Shown: piece by piece, positions 44,321 through 56,729 of the stretch
Position numbering within the stretch: the first letter of the stretch is position 1
How the letters are laid out: each line of letters begins with the position of its first letter
Assembly (NCBI RefSeq): GCF_902686445.1
Contig: NC_062217.1
Span: forward strand, 170,805,598 to 170,869,597
Origin: Sciurus carolinensis
Lineage: Eukaryota > Chordata > Mammalia > Rodentia > Sciuridae
Length of the DNA: 64,000 nt
Direction: 5' to 3'
Made by a program: the position numbers and the translations under genes
The notes under the pieces: model-generated
The model's input: only the letters and a program-made list of their open reading frames with translations
What the model was told of the DNA's origin: nothing
The model's database searches: none

Positions 44321-46194
44321 AGGAACCAAAAGATGGTAACTATTGTTACTATCCACAGAGGTACACTGAGCATGCCAAACGATCCCTGATCTGAGTGCCA
44401 GGGGACGCAGGACGTCAGCTTTACATTCTGTAGGAATAACACACTCATGTTCAAAAGATAGCCCTTCAACTATCCTTGTTATAGCCAATGACCTGAAACC
44501 ACAGGTAGAGACTGTCAGGACCCCCAGAGGATCTTGCCCTAGGAACGCTCTGTCTACACCCACCGATGCCACCTGCTTGTTAATTTCTAAATCTCTATTT
44601 TGTATTCCAGTAATGTGAGTCTGCCCTCCACCCTGGGCTGATCACATGAGGTCCAAAGTTCTAATGGAATATTTGAAAAGATTGAATTTAAGCAAGGAGG
44701 CCAGCGGCATTTTATAAAGTGTGCCGAAACGCCTTTCCACGTGAAGCTGGTCCTCCACGGTGGCCTCGTCATGACGGGTCTAGAGCTGCGGCTTCTACCA
44801 CGCAAAATAGTGAGAGGCAGAAACCCTCGGCCTGCCTCCCAAGGCAGGGGAGGCCCAGCTGGCCAAAGGAGTACCACGACGGATTATTTCAGTTAAAAAA
44901 ACAAACAAATACATAAATAAAAGACCGAGCGTATGCAATGAGCACGACCAAGCAAAGGACTCCAGGAGACTGAAGCCGGGCAACCAGTGTGACCAAGGGT
45001 CTAGTGGACGTGCACAGTCTGCAGCCTGGTGGCAACAAAGGAGAAAATTGTCCGATTCTGGTGGGATGCCCCAGAGAAGGGCACAAGAAAACTGGGGGCT
45101 TGAAAGTGAGGAAACCCGGGGAACCCACGAATCTCCCCGAAGACAAGCAACAAAAGCAGCATTAACGACACCTTTAAAACACATGAGGAAGGCCCCGTGT
45201 GGAACCAACCTTGAGGGGCTGATTGAAAATGGAGTGGAGACGATGCTGCCGTGTGCACCCGAAATACTTGAGAATGGGGTCCCTCTTCCTGGGAATCCCA
45301 CCCGTGAACTGCGGAGATGGTGATTCCACAAACACTCCAGGTACTTACCAGAAGAAAATGAGAAAAAGCAAAAGGGGAACGTCTGTGGACAGTGTGTGTT
45401 ATGTGGGGAAGTGCCAAATCCGACCTTGGAGTGTCCCAGTGTTAAATGACCACATGCCCCCATGACAGCAGAGCTGCACACTCCACAAGAGCCCCACGTG
45501 CTCGGGGGACGAAGCTCTCTGGAGCCGTTAGCTCTCTGTACTAAGACCAGGGCGGAAGGTCTGACCATCCAAGGCGAGGAGGGAAGGGGCGAGGGTGTCC
45601 CCTGCTCGCGGGGAGGCCGGGGGGAGTTTTTGCTGAGCCAGTGGCAGATCCAGCAGGTGGTTGAAAGTAGTATTTCTCACATGTGGAGAAAAATTCTCTG
45701 ATTCTCAGATTCCCCCGCCCCCCATCCCGTGTGGACTTGGATCCTTCTTATTAGAATATTATTTAGATGTGTGGAAGAGTAGAACAGGGCTAAACGTCTG
45801 CTCATAGCACTCTATCAATCAAATTTACAGATGAAATGCAGTCAACCCCCCCAACTCGATTGAACAACATTAATTCAGCCTAATGGATAATGCAGTTTTG
45901 TTGACTCAAAAGTCCTCACATTAAATTTCAAAGAAGCCCTGATCCTCGTTCTACATGGAATGCTTGTGTCTGATTTTCACGGAACCCTGTGAGGTTTGTT
46001 CATACGCTTACCTAACAGAATGGTACGAAAGTCTTCAGAACAGGATGATCAGACCTCATATGCTCCCCAAATTCTGCCAGGAAGCAGTCTTTGAACGACA
46101 GCAGCAGTAGGTAGAATTCGATCACTGTCACTTGATGCTAGGCAGCATGATCATAGGATTAAAAATCTGCACGTTATGTATTAATCTTAAGTAC
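44321..46194. other. Unassigned sequence with long opposing frames
   Basis: A 257-codon minus-strand frame (44795-45568) overlaps other open frames on minus and two plus-strand frames of about 80-90 codons. No domain is recognisable on either strand. 45720-46190 is AT-rich without landmarks. Confidence 0.35.
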
Positions 46195-46610
46195 TGTTCT
46201 CACATGAGGAATCTGAAAGAACTGAACTCACAGGCACAGACAGTGAAATGGTGGTTACCAAGGGACGGGGGAGGAGGGCTGGGGACACAATGATCCAGGA
46301 ATATCACATTTCAGTTAGATAAGAGGAACGAGGTCAAGAGAGCTATTGTTCAACTTGGTGACTACAGTTAACCACAACACACTATGTTCTTGCCAACTGC
46401 TGAGAGATTTTAAGTGTCCTCAAAAAAAAAAAAAAGAAAAAAGAAAAAGAAAGAAAGAAAAACCCCCAAAAAAACAAACGTTCAATGTGTGAAGCTAATC
46501 AGCTTGCCATTGCCATTCTATGATGTATATGCTTCAAAACAACGTGTACACAACAAATATATACGATTTTTTCCATTTGTCAATTAAAATAAATGGATAA
46601 ATGTTTTAAA
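46195..46610 (+). mobile_element. Old L1 LINE 3' end
   Basis: Sense 3'-region landmarks: 'gaaatggtggttaccaaggg', a G-rich segment, 'cttggtgactacagttaacc', 'gagagattttaagtgtcctc' followed by an A-rich tract (46425-46470), then 'atatacgattttttccattt' and 'gtcaattaaaataaatgg'. No reverse transcriptase remains. Confidence 0.8.
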
Positions 46611-46916
46611 ATCTGTGTTAATGACATCTCGATCTTAAATAGTGCCGGACTCCTGGAAAACATTTTTAAATTTTATTTTTATTCCTCTCTTTATGTGATA
46701 AACTCTTAGGAACCGAAATCAAAAGATAGGGGTCCTGAACTGTTAAGAAAAAATTAACTAAAGCTTGGGAATAAGGCAAGAAGTTGACTGTGAGCACCTT
46801 TAAAGCTGCCAGTGCACCATCTAAACTTGCATTGGATTCACTGGGTTGAGGACAGTAGGGTCGGTCAGTGAGTTGCCACTGGGGGCCTAACTCTTTTAAC
46901 TAAAGCTTTCTAGGAC
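46611..46916. other. Unassigned sequence
   Basis: AT-rich then mixed; no feature was recognised. Confidence 0.4.
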
Positions 46917-47052
46917 ACAGCCATTCATGGTCATTCAGGCCCACTTCTGGGCTTCGACGGTGGAGTGGAGTCATGTGACAGAGACTGTGGCCAGTAAAGA
47001 CATTTAATACCTTCCCTTTTGCAGAAAATGCTTGTGGGCCCCTGTTCTAGAC
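46917..47052. mobile_element. hAT-Charlie-like DNA transposon relic
   Basis: 'gacacagccattcatggtca', 'tggagtcatgtgacagagac' and 'gcttgtgggcccctg' match one half and one end of a non-autonomous hAT family. A relative in opposite orientation lies at 55912-56070. No transposase is present. Confidence 0.5.
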
Positions 47053-48460
47053 TGCTATATGGGTTGATTCACCATTTGCTATTGATTACAGACCAGATTC
47101 TTTAAGTTAGAGGTTAACTTGTAGAAGACTGATAAGCTGCAAGTCGTTTCTGTTGGATAGAAAAGATAACCCGCAATACTACGGTTTAACTGTTACCCTG
47201 CTCCATATCCCAGCCAGCCCACAGCCTGTCCTTACCTGTTCACCTCTGAGCTGGCCTGGTCCTCCTGCTGGGGACCTGGCCAATATAGCTGGATAAACCT
47301 CTGACAGACTCTGTCTACGAATTTGTGGGAGTCATGTTTTTTAACTTTCTGGAATTTCTACTTAAATACATAATGTGTTTGCTTACATTTGATCAGTGGG
47401 AACACATTTATTGAGCAACTCTGATTGGCTCTCTGGCCCACAGAGTCCTTTCTGGAGAGGAGTATTACGTTTGATGCTATGTGGAACTTGAGAGTGGACT
47501 GGGGTTGGCAGAACCGTGTGGAACAGAACCTGTCAACTGAAGCAATGCTGATGCACTGGGCTCGTGAGCTCATGATGCATTTGCACAGTGAATGTCAGTC
47601 AACAGTAACAGACTGGTCAGTTACAGTGACTGGTTGGTGAAATGGTGAATACGTGAAGTTTTCCTCCTTTCCTTTCTACATTTTCTATAAACTTTCTGTT
47701 TGTTGCATCTTACAAGATGAAAAAAGTGGGGGTTTAATTTTACAAAAGTGTCAGTCAATTCCAGTAAAAATACAAGGTAAAAACACAAAGGACTTGAAGA
47801 AGTGACTTTTCTGAGAAAGTCAGGGAGGAGCATGTGATCTGCTCAGAGGATCAGGGAGCGGAGGGAAGCTTAGATGGGGTGGGGCAGTGGACAGCAGGGG
47901 ACCTGGGGGCCAGGCCGACAGAGATGACCCATGATCTTGAGCAAGAGGGAGCGGCTGTGGCTTTCATCCTGGTGGGGAGAGAGACAGGTGGACACTGCAG
48001 GCAGCCCAGGCCAGCAACGTGGAAGGCACAGACCTGGGGAGCAGGGCTGGTGGGCAGGAAGAGCAGTCAGGGTCTGATCTCAAGATGATGAAGGGTGGGC
48101 GGGGTGAAAAGACCACCCATGAGGGGACCTGCAGGGAGTGGCCAGGCATCTGTTGAGCAACCTCCCGGGAAAGCTGGCTGTGCCTTATCTGCCCTCAAGT
48201 TCCTGAGGCTGAGCCCCTCACCGGGGACCTGAACATGCTGAGGAACTGCGTAACAGGAGGGGCACGGGAGGGAAGCTATGGGTCTGTCCATGCAGGCTAG
48301 AAGCCGTGCACCAGGGATTGGTGAACTAAAGGAATCCAACTTAGGAAGCCTGGTTGACGGAGCACCTCAGGATGCAGAGATGAGCTCAGAGAAGGAGACT
48401 AGGTCTGGCATGAGAAGCCTGGCACACCGTGTTGGGTGCCCCCCAAATAATCAACGAACT
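47053..48460. other. Unassigned sequence
   Basis: 47060-47340 ends in 'gctggataaacctctgacag' and could be an LTR remnant, but its termini are not recognisable. 47830-48330 is purine-rich and may belong to the neighbouring L2. Confidence 0.3.
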
Positions 48461-49160
48461 TGGATATTTGTTCATTCATTTAAAAAATATGTGTTGAACA
48501 TCCACGATGTCCTAGATATGGTCCCAGGCACGGGAATATAGCAGTGGACCACCAAGCTAGGTATCTGCCGCTGTGCAGTTTCACTCTCCACGAAGGCACA
48601 CAAAGTGAATTGGCAGAGTGTCCACACAAAGTGAATTGGCAGAGTGTCCAAACGTGGAGGAGAGGGAAGCTGTGAGGCCACCAGGGAGCAGAGGTGCCCT
48701 TCTACATGGTAGGATCAGAGACGCCTTCTCGACGGAGTGACGCCTGACTGGAGACCCAAGGAACCAGCTGGGAGGACTCAAGGGTTTGCTCTGAGCAAGG
48801 AGGTAAGACCTGGGAGGGTTGTGTGTGCAGGCCGGAGAGAGCCAACTGGTGTCCTGCAGGGACATGTGGCTGCTGTGCTGGGCCCAGCCCGGAGGTCCAG
48901 ACAGGGAGGACGGTGACTTTGGTCATTGAGGGTGTGGTGCCGGGGGGACAGGTGCAGGACCTGTATGCACGTAAGGTCAGCCTGAGAGGTTTCACATTGG
49001 GCTGTCTTTGGGGTAAAAGGAACAGCAGCGTCAAAAAATGAGGAATCATTCAAAACATCGACCTTGGCAGCCAAGTGGACAGAGATGCTTTTTGCTGTGA
49101 TGGAGAAGCTTGCAGGTGGGACAGGTGTGGGGAGAAGCCAGGAATTGTATAGGGGATGGA
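48461..49160 (-). mobile_element. L2 LINE fragment, antisense
   Basis: Opens with 'tatttgttcattcatttaaa' and 'gtgttgaacatccacgatgt', the antisense L2 3' end. Later blocks 'ggtgtggtgccgggggga' and 'agcttgcaggtgggacaggt' fit the antisense body. A 26-bp tandem duplication lies inside. Confidence 0.6.
48599..48650. repeat. Perfect 26-bp tandem duplication
   Basis: Two identical, adjacent 26-base units (48599-48624 and 48625-48650), each beginning cacaaagtgaattggc and ending gtcca. No divergence between the copies suggests a recent replication-slippage event. Confidence 0.97.
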
Positions 49161-51114
49161 AGTTAGGGTGACCTTCCCTTTGGAGGGCTCTCTTGACCTG
49201 AGTGATGAGGGCACCAAGAATGAGTGACAGCCCTGAGCAGGCAGCTTCTCGAGAGAGGGGAAGAGGCAGAGGGGGCTGGAAAGGGAAGGGAGCGCCTGCA
49301 GGTCCTCGGGCTGCAGAGGGAAGCAAAGCGGGCAGGGCCCAGTTGAGGAGCAGCAGGAAAGCTCTCCTGGGCCTGCAAACCCGGCATCTGGAGGGCTCAG
49401 TCTGCAACCTGCACGAGGTGATGCTGCCTTCCGAAGCTGCAGGACAGGCCAGGGAGGAGAAGGGACTGGGGTTTATCGCTCTCACATGACGTCACACGTT
49501 CAGGATGCACATCACTGATCTGAGAATGGGAGCAAGGCCCCCTCACAAGCTGGCCCAGCTTTGACTCAAGACCAGACCTCCTCAGGTGGCTCTGCGGCCT
49601 CCCTGGCCAGTTCCCACCCAGAATCTGCAAGCGTGGGATGGAGCCGGCTGAGTCACTGCTGGCAGATGTCCCGCGATCTCCAGCATCCACAGACACATTT
49701 CAGAGATTTAATCTCAGCCCTGCCAGGGCAGAGGAGAGGTCACACTACCTGGAGAGGGGTCTGATGAAGTGTCAGATGACAGAATTTATATGCCAGGAGA
49801 AGGGCCGGGACCGCCCCGGCAAGTTCCCTTTCCCAATGCCAGAGCTGTTCCCAGTCCTGAAAGGGAGCCATCCGGCTGGGGCCAGATGTTTTGCGTTGCA
49901 GTGAAATATCTGCCATCTGGTTTGCGGAGGCAAGACGTGCGGCTCAGGCCAGCACAGCCTCTACCTCAGTGTTAAGCCTGCTGCTCCTGTTTCCGTCCTG
50001 AAGATGGGTCTCCCACCTCCCCCCACGCCTGTGGGCGCAGGTATTTCTGCCCACATCTCTATCTTGGGGTCCAGGGCCTGGCTTCCGTCCTTGCAAAGCA
50101 AATGAACGACTCGTGAGAAACAAACTCAGTTTTGTCTCAAGGTACATCTGGGCTTAAGCCTGACAATATGCTCTTTCAATTCTATTTTTCTTTAAACCCC
50201 ACCAAATTTCATGTGTATTTATGAATATACTATTACTGCCAAATTCCTGGCAATTTATTCATATTCGAAACTCCCAGCTGTGGTGAGAAAAGAGGAGCAC
50301 ATTTTTCAGGAGGGGAAGAATGACTTTTCCCAATTTATCAAAAATACGTCCCATTTTATGACTACATATCTGGTATCAAAGAGGAAGGAAGGAGGTCTGC
50401 ATTTTCCAGAGCTTTCCTTCCGGGGAACCTGAGCTTTTGTGCCTCTGAGCTCGAGGAACAGGGATGTCATGGAGTGTGTCCTCGCTCTCACTCGTAAAAC
50501 TTCCTCAAAAGTGGTTTTGGACTCAAAGACACTCTACTAACTCTTGCTAACAAACAAAGCATGGCTTGGGGCAACTATCTGGATAACTCAGGAAAGCCCA
50601 AGAGAAGGCGATTTCAAGGACCCAGACCAGCGACAATAGTGAAGTATCACCTGTCAATCCCCCACCTAACCTCGAGCCACAGAGGCAGGACTAGCATTCT
50701 GGCTGAAATGGCCGTGTCTGTCCCACCATGGTCAGGTCTGCTGGCTGTGTGCGGGCCGTTTCAGGTGTGAGGGCAGCCAGCCAGTCTCCCTAGGATCTGC
50801 TTGTGACTCCAGGAGGTGCCATTAAGGACCCTCCTGGCTTCCAGGAGACAAGCTGGTCCTCAACCCTGGCGCTCACGGGGCCCACTGGATGCCAGCGGTG
50901 GTGCACCTTCGTCCTGCCAGATCCCTGCTCCCCGCCACCCAATTCAGAGGCTCTCCTGTCACCACCCACAGCCCTGCTTGCCAGGCTTCTCCCACCACAC
51001 GGGGCTGGGTGTCATCTGGCCACAAGCGGGCTCTCCAGGGTGTTTCCTGAGCCCCGGTCTCAAGGAGCTAAAAACAAGCTTTTCCCTGGCAGACTTCAGT
51101 GAGTTAGTTTTCCA
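49161..51114. other. Unassigned sequence
   Basis: 49200-49480 is GC-rich with a 235-codon minus-strand frame (48778-49485) that partly lies in the L2. No transposon or exon was recognised to 51114. Confidence 0.35.
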
Positions 51115-51400
51115 CTAAATCAGTGAAAAACAAATAGACATTTAAGGCTGAAAGTAAAAGACTAAAAAATAAATAAATAGAACATTTCCCCACATGTCAA
51201 CAACATTCTCCAATAATGGAACAAGGAGGATGCCTTTGTTTAAAGTAAGTGTGTCCCTCGCTCTTGGAGATTACGCATGATCTCGAAACAAGAGTTAGTG
51301 TTTGTTCTACAAACAAATGTAGGTAGTAATTATTTGATCAAAGTAACAATCTTTGTTCAAATAACTGGCTAATAAAAACAAGCTGTCCCCTGGCTACACT
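51115..51400. promoter_or_regulatory. Candidate regulatory segment with FOX/SOX/TCF-like words
   Basis: AT-rich, repeat-free sequence. A perfect 7-3-7 dyad, TGTTTGT-TCT-ACAAACA, lies at 51299-51315. Then come TTGATCAAAG (51334-51343) and AACAAT directly abutting CTTTGTT (51345-51357). These resemble forkhead, TCF/LEF and SOX sites. Function is inference, because such words occur by chance in AT-rich DNA. Confidence 0.25.
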
Positions 51401-51864
51401 AAAGAGAAGGCTCTTGGGCCACACGTGGTCCGTGAGCGGGGCCTTCCACAGGCGTTGTGATCCGCAGAATCTACTAGCAGTGCAGGGACACTGACCCACT
51501 GGTTGTCAGCTGACCCCTGTCCCGAGAAGCTGTGCCTTGACATTCACCCGCCTGGTAGTCAGGGCCCCACCTGAGCCAGGTGATGGGGAGCAGGTGCAAG
51601 CTGTTGAGCGTGGAGACAGGAGCAGTCACACGGGGCCCTGAGGGGTGGCAGGGGAGCAGGGAGGACTCCAGAGCCGCCCCGTTGCAGCTAGCCCAGAGGC
51701 TTGCGTCTCTGAGGGCCTCGGATTCGGGTTGCCCCTCACACAGGATCGAGACCTGTGAAATCACCAAGGATTCCAGGTAGAGTGTCAACACTCAGGAAGC
51801 TTCTACTTATGAAAATGAAATCGAATGGTAACCAACACCAGTGGAAGCGGGGGCGTCGGGGCCA
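51401..51864. other. Unassigned sequence
   Basis: No repeat or coding signal was recognised. Confidence 0.4.
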
Positions 51865-52055
51865 AGAACCAGAATTCTGGAGACAGAGAAATCAGTGCGA
51901 CTCCTGGCTCCGTCTCTCACTAGCTTGTGGGATCTTGGACGAGGTATTTACCTCTCTCAGCCACACATCCTGATCCACAATGCCAGGACCCCACGGTGCC
52001 CACACTAGGGTGCTGTGGGACTTGACAGGGTGACGTGTGCAAAGCGCTCAGTGGC
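51865..52055 (+). mobile_element. MIR SINE
   Basis: 'gcgactcctggctccgtctc', 'ctagcttgtgggatcttgga', 'ggtatttacctctctcagcc' and 'tgcaaagcgctcagtggc' are in sense MIR order. Confidence 0.75.
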
Positions 52056-52534
52056 AGAGCTGTGTGCTTCCTCTGTGGGCCTTAGCTGTGCACAGCACAG
52101 GGCCCTCAGCATGGAGGGAGCGCCAGAGGATAGCTCCATGTGGTGCAGAAATCACAGAGAAGGGACCCAGCAGGTGAGGCCCTCAAGACCAAGGCCCCAG
52201 TGAAAGAGACCCAGTGTGGCTTGACGTGCACCTTGGAGAGCTGCTAGTACTTAGATTTGAGTGGGGGGTGGGTGCAGGGAGATGGCAGTTAATTCATGAT
52301 AACAGGGACACTAAACAAAGACACAGCTATAGAGAATGCATACAGAATGTTCTGGAGCAGTGTGTGACTCAGGCTGGGTGGGGCGCAGGGCTCTCTGGTG
52401 GGGCTGAGGAAGCAGCTCCGGAAAGACAGGCATGGCTGGGCTGTGAGCGTCAAGCTGAAGGAGTCAGCTCCCTTCACAGGCACTGTTTCTGAGCAATGGT
52501 GGACAGGGAAAGTCATATGGGAGAAAGGACGACG
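52056..52534. other. Unassigned sequence
   Basis: No feature was recognised between the MIR and the LTR. Confidence 0.4.
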
Positions 52535-52970
52535 GAGGTTGAACTGTGTTGTCTTGACAGGTACATTCAACTCCTGACCTCGATACCGGGAATGTGACCT
52601 TATATGCAAATGGGATCTTTGCAGACAAAATCAAGTTAAAATGACGTCCCATTGGAGTGAGGCAGACCCTGTAAACAGAAGACGATCTAGACATAGACAC
52701 CCAGAGAAGAGCATGCCAGGTGAAGGGCCAGAAGAGATCCAGGGACAAAGGCCACGGGACAGTGGAGGCAGAGGCTGGAGCAATACAGTCACAGGCCAGG
52801 GAGCACAGAATGCCAGACCCGACAGTGGTGGGTGAAGCAAGGAAGGACCCTTTCCCAGTACCTTCAGAGACAACGTGGCCCTGCTGGAAACCAGTAGTCC
52901 ATGGTTTTGAGCTTCTGGCTTCTAGAATGTGAGAGAATAAGTCTGTTGTTCCAGCCCCCCAGGTTGTGCT
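52535..52970 (+). mobile_element. MLT1-like solo LTR (ERVL-MaLR)
   Basis: 'gggaatgtgaccttatatgc', 'gggatctttgcagacaaaat', 'gaggcagaggctggagcaat' and 'cttctggcttctagaatgtg', followed by 'gagagaataagtctgttgtt', match an MLT1-type LTR from its upstream part to its polyadenylation region. It is a different subfamily from the four MaLR-like LTRs elsewhere. Terminal bases are eroded. Confidence 0.65.
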
Positions 52971-54354
52971 GCTGGGGCGTGCCAGCCCTGGGAGATGAAT
53001 AACCATGGAGCTGCCCCAAGGCAGAGCAGGACAGAGCCTGGGACGACCTAACCAGAAGAGAGGGTGGTGACTGGGGGGAGCAGGGAAACCATCCCCAGAA
53101 CGAGTCAGCAGATTTGGAGATTCAATGGCCACGCAGGGAAGGGAAAGGAAAGTGGTAAGAGGACGAGGGGGCCTCGCCTGGTCCACAGACAGCCCAGAGT
53201 GGAAGGAAGCACTGGTGCTGTGGGTTAGAGCTCCTCACCTTGGGTGAAGGACATCCCTGCCAAGAATGGGTGGCCCGCCATATTGTTCATGCCAGAACTC
53301 GCCGGTGGCAAAGCTCTGGGGCTCTGATTCAGAGTACAAGCCCCAGAGGCGAGGTGCCCTACCCCACCACCCCGTCCATTCTGGAAATGCACAGGATCGG
53401 AAAACCACAGGCTGTGAGCCTCTTGGTCAGCCTCGCCCATGGAGGCTGGAGACCCACCCCGTGGGAGTGAAGTGTCCTGCTCCAAACCTGCTCATGTGGG
53501 TTGGAGCTAATCGTACCTGTGGAGTAGTTTGTTTTGTTTCAGATCTTTAGAAAAGTAAACAAGTCATGCCTTAATTGTTGGTTAATTTGTTTCCAGTTAA
53601 TTGATTCCAGATTTTGGCCTTTCCCATTATTGCCACTCTTAACCTCTTTGGGTACACCCTGAAGTTCACTGAACTGTAATTTTGTATAAATGGAATGACT
53701 ATCCAATGACATGAAGAAGTCTGAAAATGTTCCTTTTTCATCTCGAGGTGTCCCACCCCATAATCCAAGGGTTTGAAAAACCCCAAACTGCTCTTCTCCT
53801 TCTCCATCCCTCTCTTTTTTTAACCAGAAGAAAATAAAGATTACTCTCCAGTCAGAATAATTGCTACAGTGGAGAGAAGATATTTTTAAAAACTTTCTCT
53901 CAAAATTACAGATTTAAGTAATGATGAAAGTAAAATTGCAGCTGAACCCTAAACAAAACCTTCGACTGAAAATACCAGCTACTCGCAATGTTTTGCCTGG
54001 GCCGAGAGAAAAGAGAGCACTTTGTGCAACAGAATTCTCATCGCCCCGAGTGTCTACAGAATCCAAGTGGCTTCTAGTCATTGCAGGTCCCCCGATGACC
54101 ACAGGCTCGAGTCTCTGAAATGCTGCCCTGACCTTTCTCCAGTGATTGAATGGAGACTCCATTTCCAGCCCACTGCAAAGAAAAACATGACTCTTTTAAA
54201 GACTTCTTTCCTCTCACACGGTTGCTGGTGGTAGCGCACAGGACCTTAGGGACCAACCTTCACACTGGCTCTTATGGAGGCTCCTTACGTGAGGTTCCTG
54301 TGTCCGGAGGCCCCTTGTCGGAGGCAGAAGGTTGCTAAGATGGCAGAGCCTGAG
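52971..54354. other. Unassigned sequence
   Basis: 53570-53720 ('ttgattccagattttggcct') may be a very old LINE relic. The 240-codon minus-strand frame at 52464-53186 overlaps the LTR and is rejected as coding. Confidence 0.35.
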
Positions 54355-54720
54355 CAGATTTGTTCCTAAATTGAAAGGTTTTGACCTTAATACCTAATGA
54401 TAGTATGAATTTTAGTTAATTGGTAGGAATCTTAGCTGTGATTTTCAATAAGTAGAAAGCAGTCTCGATTGGATATGCATATTAATATGGTAATATGCCG
54501 TCCTACCATCTATTCAAAAGAATTACAGTTTGAGGGAAAAAATACCTTGGTTCAATTGTAACAAAAATCATATTTAAGGTAAATACTGCAACAGACGTTT
54601 TAACTTTATTTTATAAAAACAAGTACAGTGGAATTCCTATGGAATGTAGGTGCTTTGGCCAAGAAAAATTATGTTTTACAGATTTCAGACGTTCGTTTTG
54701 AACAAATATAGAAACATAAA
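54355..54720. promoter_or_regulatory. Candidate non-coding regulatory segment
   Basis: AT-rich, low-CpG, repeat-free sequence with a perfect 10-bp palindrome ATATGCATAT (54473-54482) continuing into TAAT, then GTAATATGCC. These resemble POU/octamer and homeodomain sites. Conservation is unknown, so this is a suggestion only. Confidence 0.2.
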
Positions 54721-55911
54721 CACGCGGAAACAGAAGTCAGTGAGAAAAATGACTTAGGCAGACACTCTCTGAAAGGATCAAATGCCATTTTACTGAAGAG
54801 TCATTCAAGTTGTAGATAAGAAGTCATTTTTCACAAACATCGCCTGGACATCCTTTACTAATCTGACAGGATCTGGCTGAATATCTCTCCAGGTACAATT
54901 TCCCTCCCACTCCCACGAATTCCTCAGAAACTGCTCAGCGGCACTGGTTTTTAAGTTTCCTAACTGTGGGCAACAGGAGGGTGTGGCCCCGAGACTGCAC
55001 CAGGTCCAGTGCTCTGGCCCAGCTCCAGGGAGGCACCTCACTTTCTATGGGCGCGTGTTGGAGAAATGGAGACCAGGCTGTGTGTGTGTGTGTGTGTGTG
55101 GATCAGGTCGTTTCTCAAAGCCCTCAGGAGCTCACCCCAGAGCCCCAGGGACGCTGCTGGGAACTCTTTGCACCAGCGACTACCAGCATGAGACTGCCTG
55201 GGAGGAAGGCGGCCAGGGGCTCCCAGCTGCCACTCCCACCCTTCCTCCTCAGGGAGGCTGAGCGCGGCAGACAGCCCTGTGGCAGGAGGGTGGGGGGCTC
55301 TCCTGACGAGGTTTGCTTCCGAGAGAACAGAGCGATGCGCGGGAGAAAAGGTGGCTTCCTCGACGTTTAAACAGTCATGCCTCCGGGTGACAGGGTGATG
55401 CTTGGCACTGCAGCTGTGCCCTGTGACTAGGAGGAAAGCCCCGGAAGCCTCAGAGGAGCTGCCCCCGAGTGTGGGGTGCCAGCTGCTGAGTTAACCACGC
55501 CAGGAGCGCCACGGTAGATGGGCGGGTTGCATGGGGCAGCTCCTCACCCCCTGCCTTCGCGGCTGAGGGTCCTCTGGGAATTCCTCTGGCCCTCAAGGCT
55601 AGTCCACAGTTAACTGGGGAGGCCTGTCCTCCCCACCTGGGAGGAGGCTCGCTGCCCTTCCAGGGCCCCTGTGCACTGTGCGGCGCAGCACTCGTGAGGC
55701 CTGCTGTCCATCGCTCATAAGCAGGACCAGCTACGCCACGTCTCCCAGCACAGATGTAGGTGTGGCACCCCTGCTCGTGAATGATTGAGAAGTCACAGAC
55801 GGTGACAGCAGAGCCTTCAGCCAACCACAGGCCTTTCCAAGTGCAGGACCTACCTGTGCGACCACTGGTCCACTCGCTTATGAAAACAGTGCTGCTTACC
55901 TGCTAGGAGAG
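54721..55911. other. Unassigned sequence
   Basis: 54960-55860 is GC-rich with a few opposing open frames lacking domains. A small TG microsatellite lies inside. Confidence 0.4.
55079..55100. repeat. (TG)11 microsatellite
   Basis: Eleven uninterrupted TG units in a GC-rich context. Confidence 0.97.
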
Positions 55912-56070
55912 GGGCCAGCGGGTTTCTTCTGTAAAGGGCTAGACGGCAAATGGCTTATGCTTTGTGAGGCACACGATTTTGGCACCGTTACTCAACTTTG
56001 TCATTGTGGAGTCAAAGCAGCTGTGGACAATGTCTAAATGAACAGGTGTGGCCACATTTCAACTGAAAGT
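55912..56070. mobile_element. hAT-Charlie-like DNA transposon relic
   Basis: 'tttcttctgtaaagggctag', 'acggcaaatggcttatgctt', 'actcaactttgtcattgtgg', 'caaagcagctgtggacaatg' and 'gtgtggccacatttcaactg' are colinear with a non-autonomous hAT family. The orientation is opposite to 46917-47052. It abuts the LTR cluster. Confidence 0.6.
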
Positions 56071-56633
56071 TTACAGCAACAGACATGTTATGGTTGGGAT
56101 ATTAGCTGCCTCCTGAAAGCCCGTGATTAGACTATGAGAGTTGTGATCCAATCTGTGGATTAATCCATTTGATGGATTAATAATTTGAAAGGACTACTGA
56201 ACTGGGTGGTGACTGCAGGCAGGTAGGGTGTGGCTAGAGAAGCAGGCCACTGGGGCAGGCCTTTGGGCATATGTTCTGTCACTGGTACTGAAGCCAGAAT
56301 TAAGGACAGGTAGTTAGTGTAGAAATAGGGAATCAGGTCAATTCGAGGAAATGAAGCCATGAAACCGTCTGCCTCTGGAAGTTGGAGACTGCCCCTGGGA
56401 GAATGGAATGTCAAGGATCTCCGGAGCCCATTGATTACCAAATTTACCTGCCTTTATCAAAGACTGCAAGCAAGGAGCTGCTAATTAATGCCCCCTGGGC
56501 CCTTGCCTGCCTGAATCACCCTGGCCCTCCCCCTGCCCATGGCTTCTCAGTTAATGCAAAACCAGGCCTAGTCACATAGGCAGGAAGGAGAGATAAGGGG
56601 GGAGGGAACTGGAGAACAAAAGAAAATTTAACC

Positions 56634-56640
56634 TATAAAA
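56634..56640 (+). promoter_or_regulatory. TATA box of nested LTR
   Basis: TATAAAA at offset 346 of the nested LTR, preceded by an A-rich stretch. It would define the U3/R transition about 25-30 bases downstream if still active. Confidence 0.6.
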
Positions 56641-56729
56641 GATGGAGGGTGCGCTCACTTCTTGGGACTTTAGAACATCAGCCATGGCCCCCTTCTTCCT
56701 GCCGGGAGAAGTCTGTATTATTATCTTTA

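Noticed and set aside
44795..45568. 257-codon minus-strand frame
   Set aside because: Overlapping frames are open on both strands and no protein family is recognisable. Kept only as unassigned sequence.
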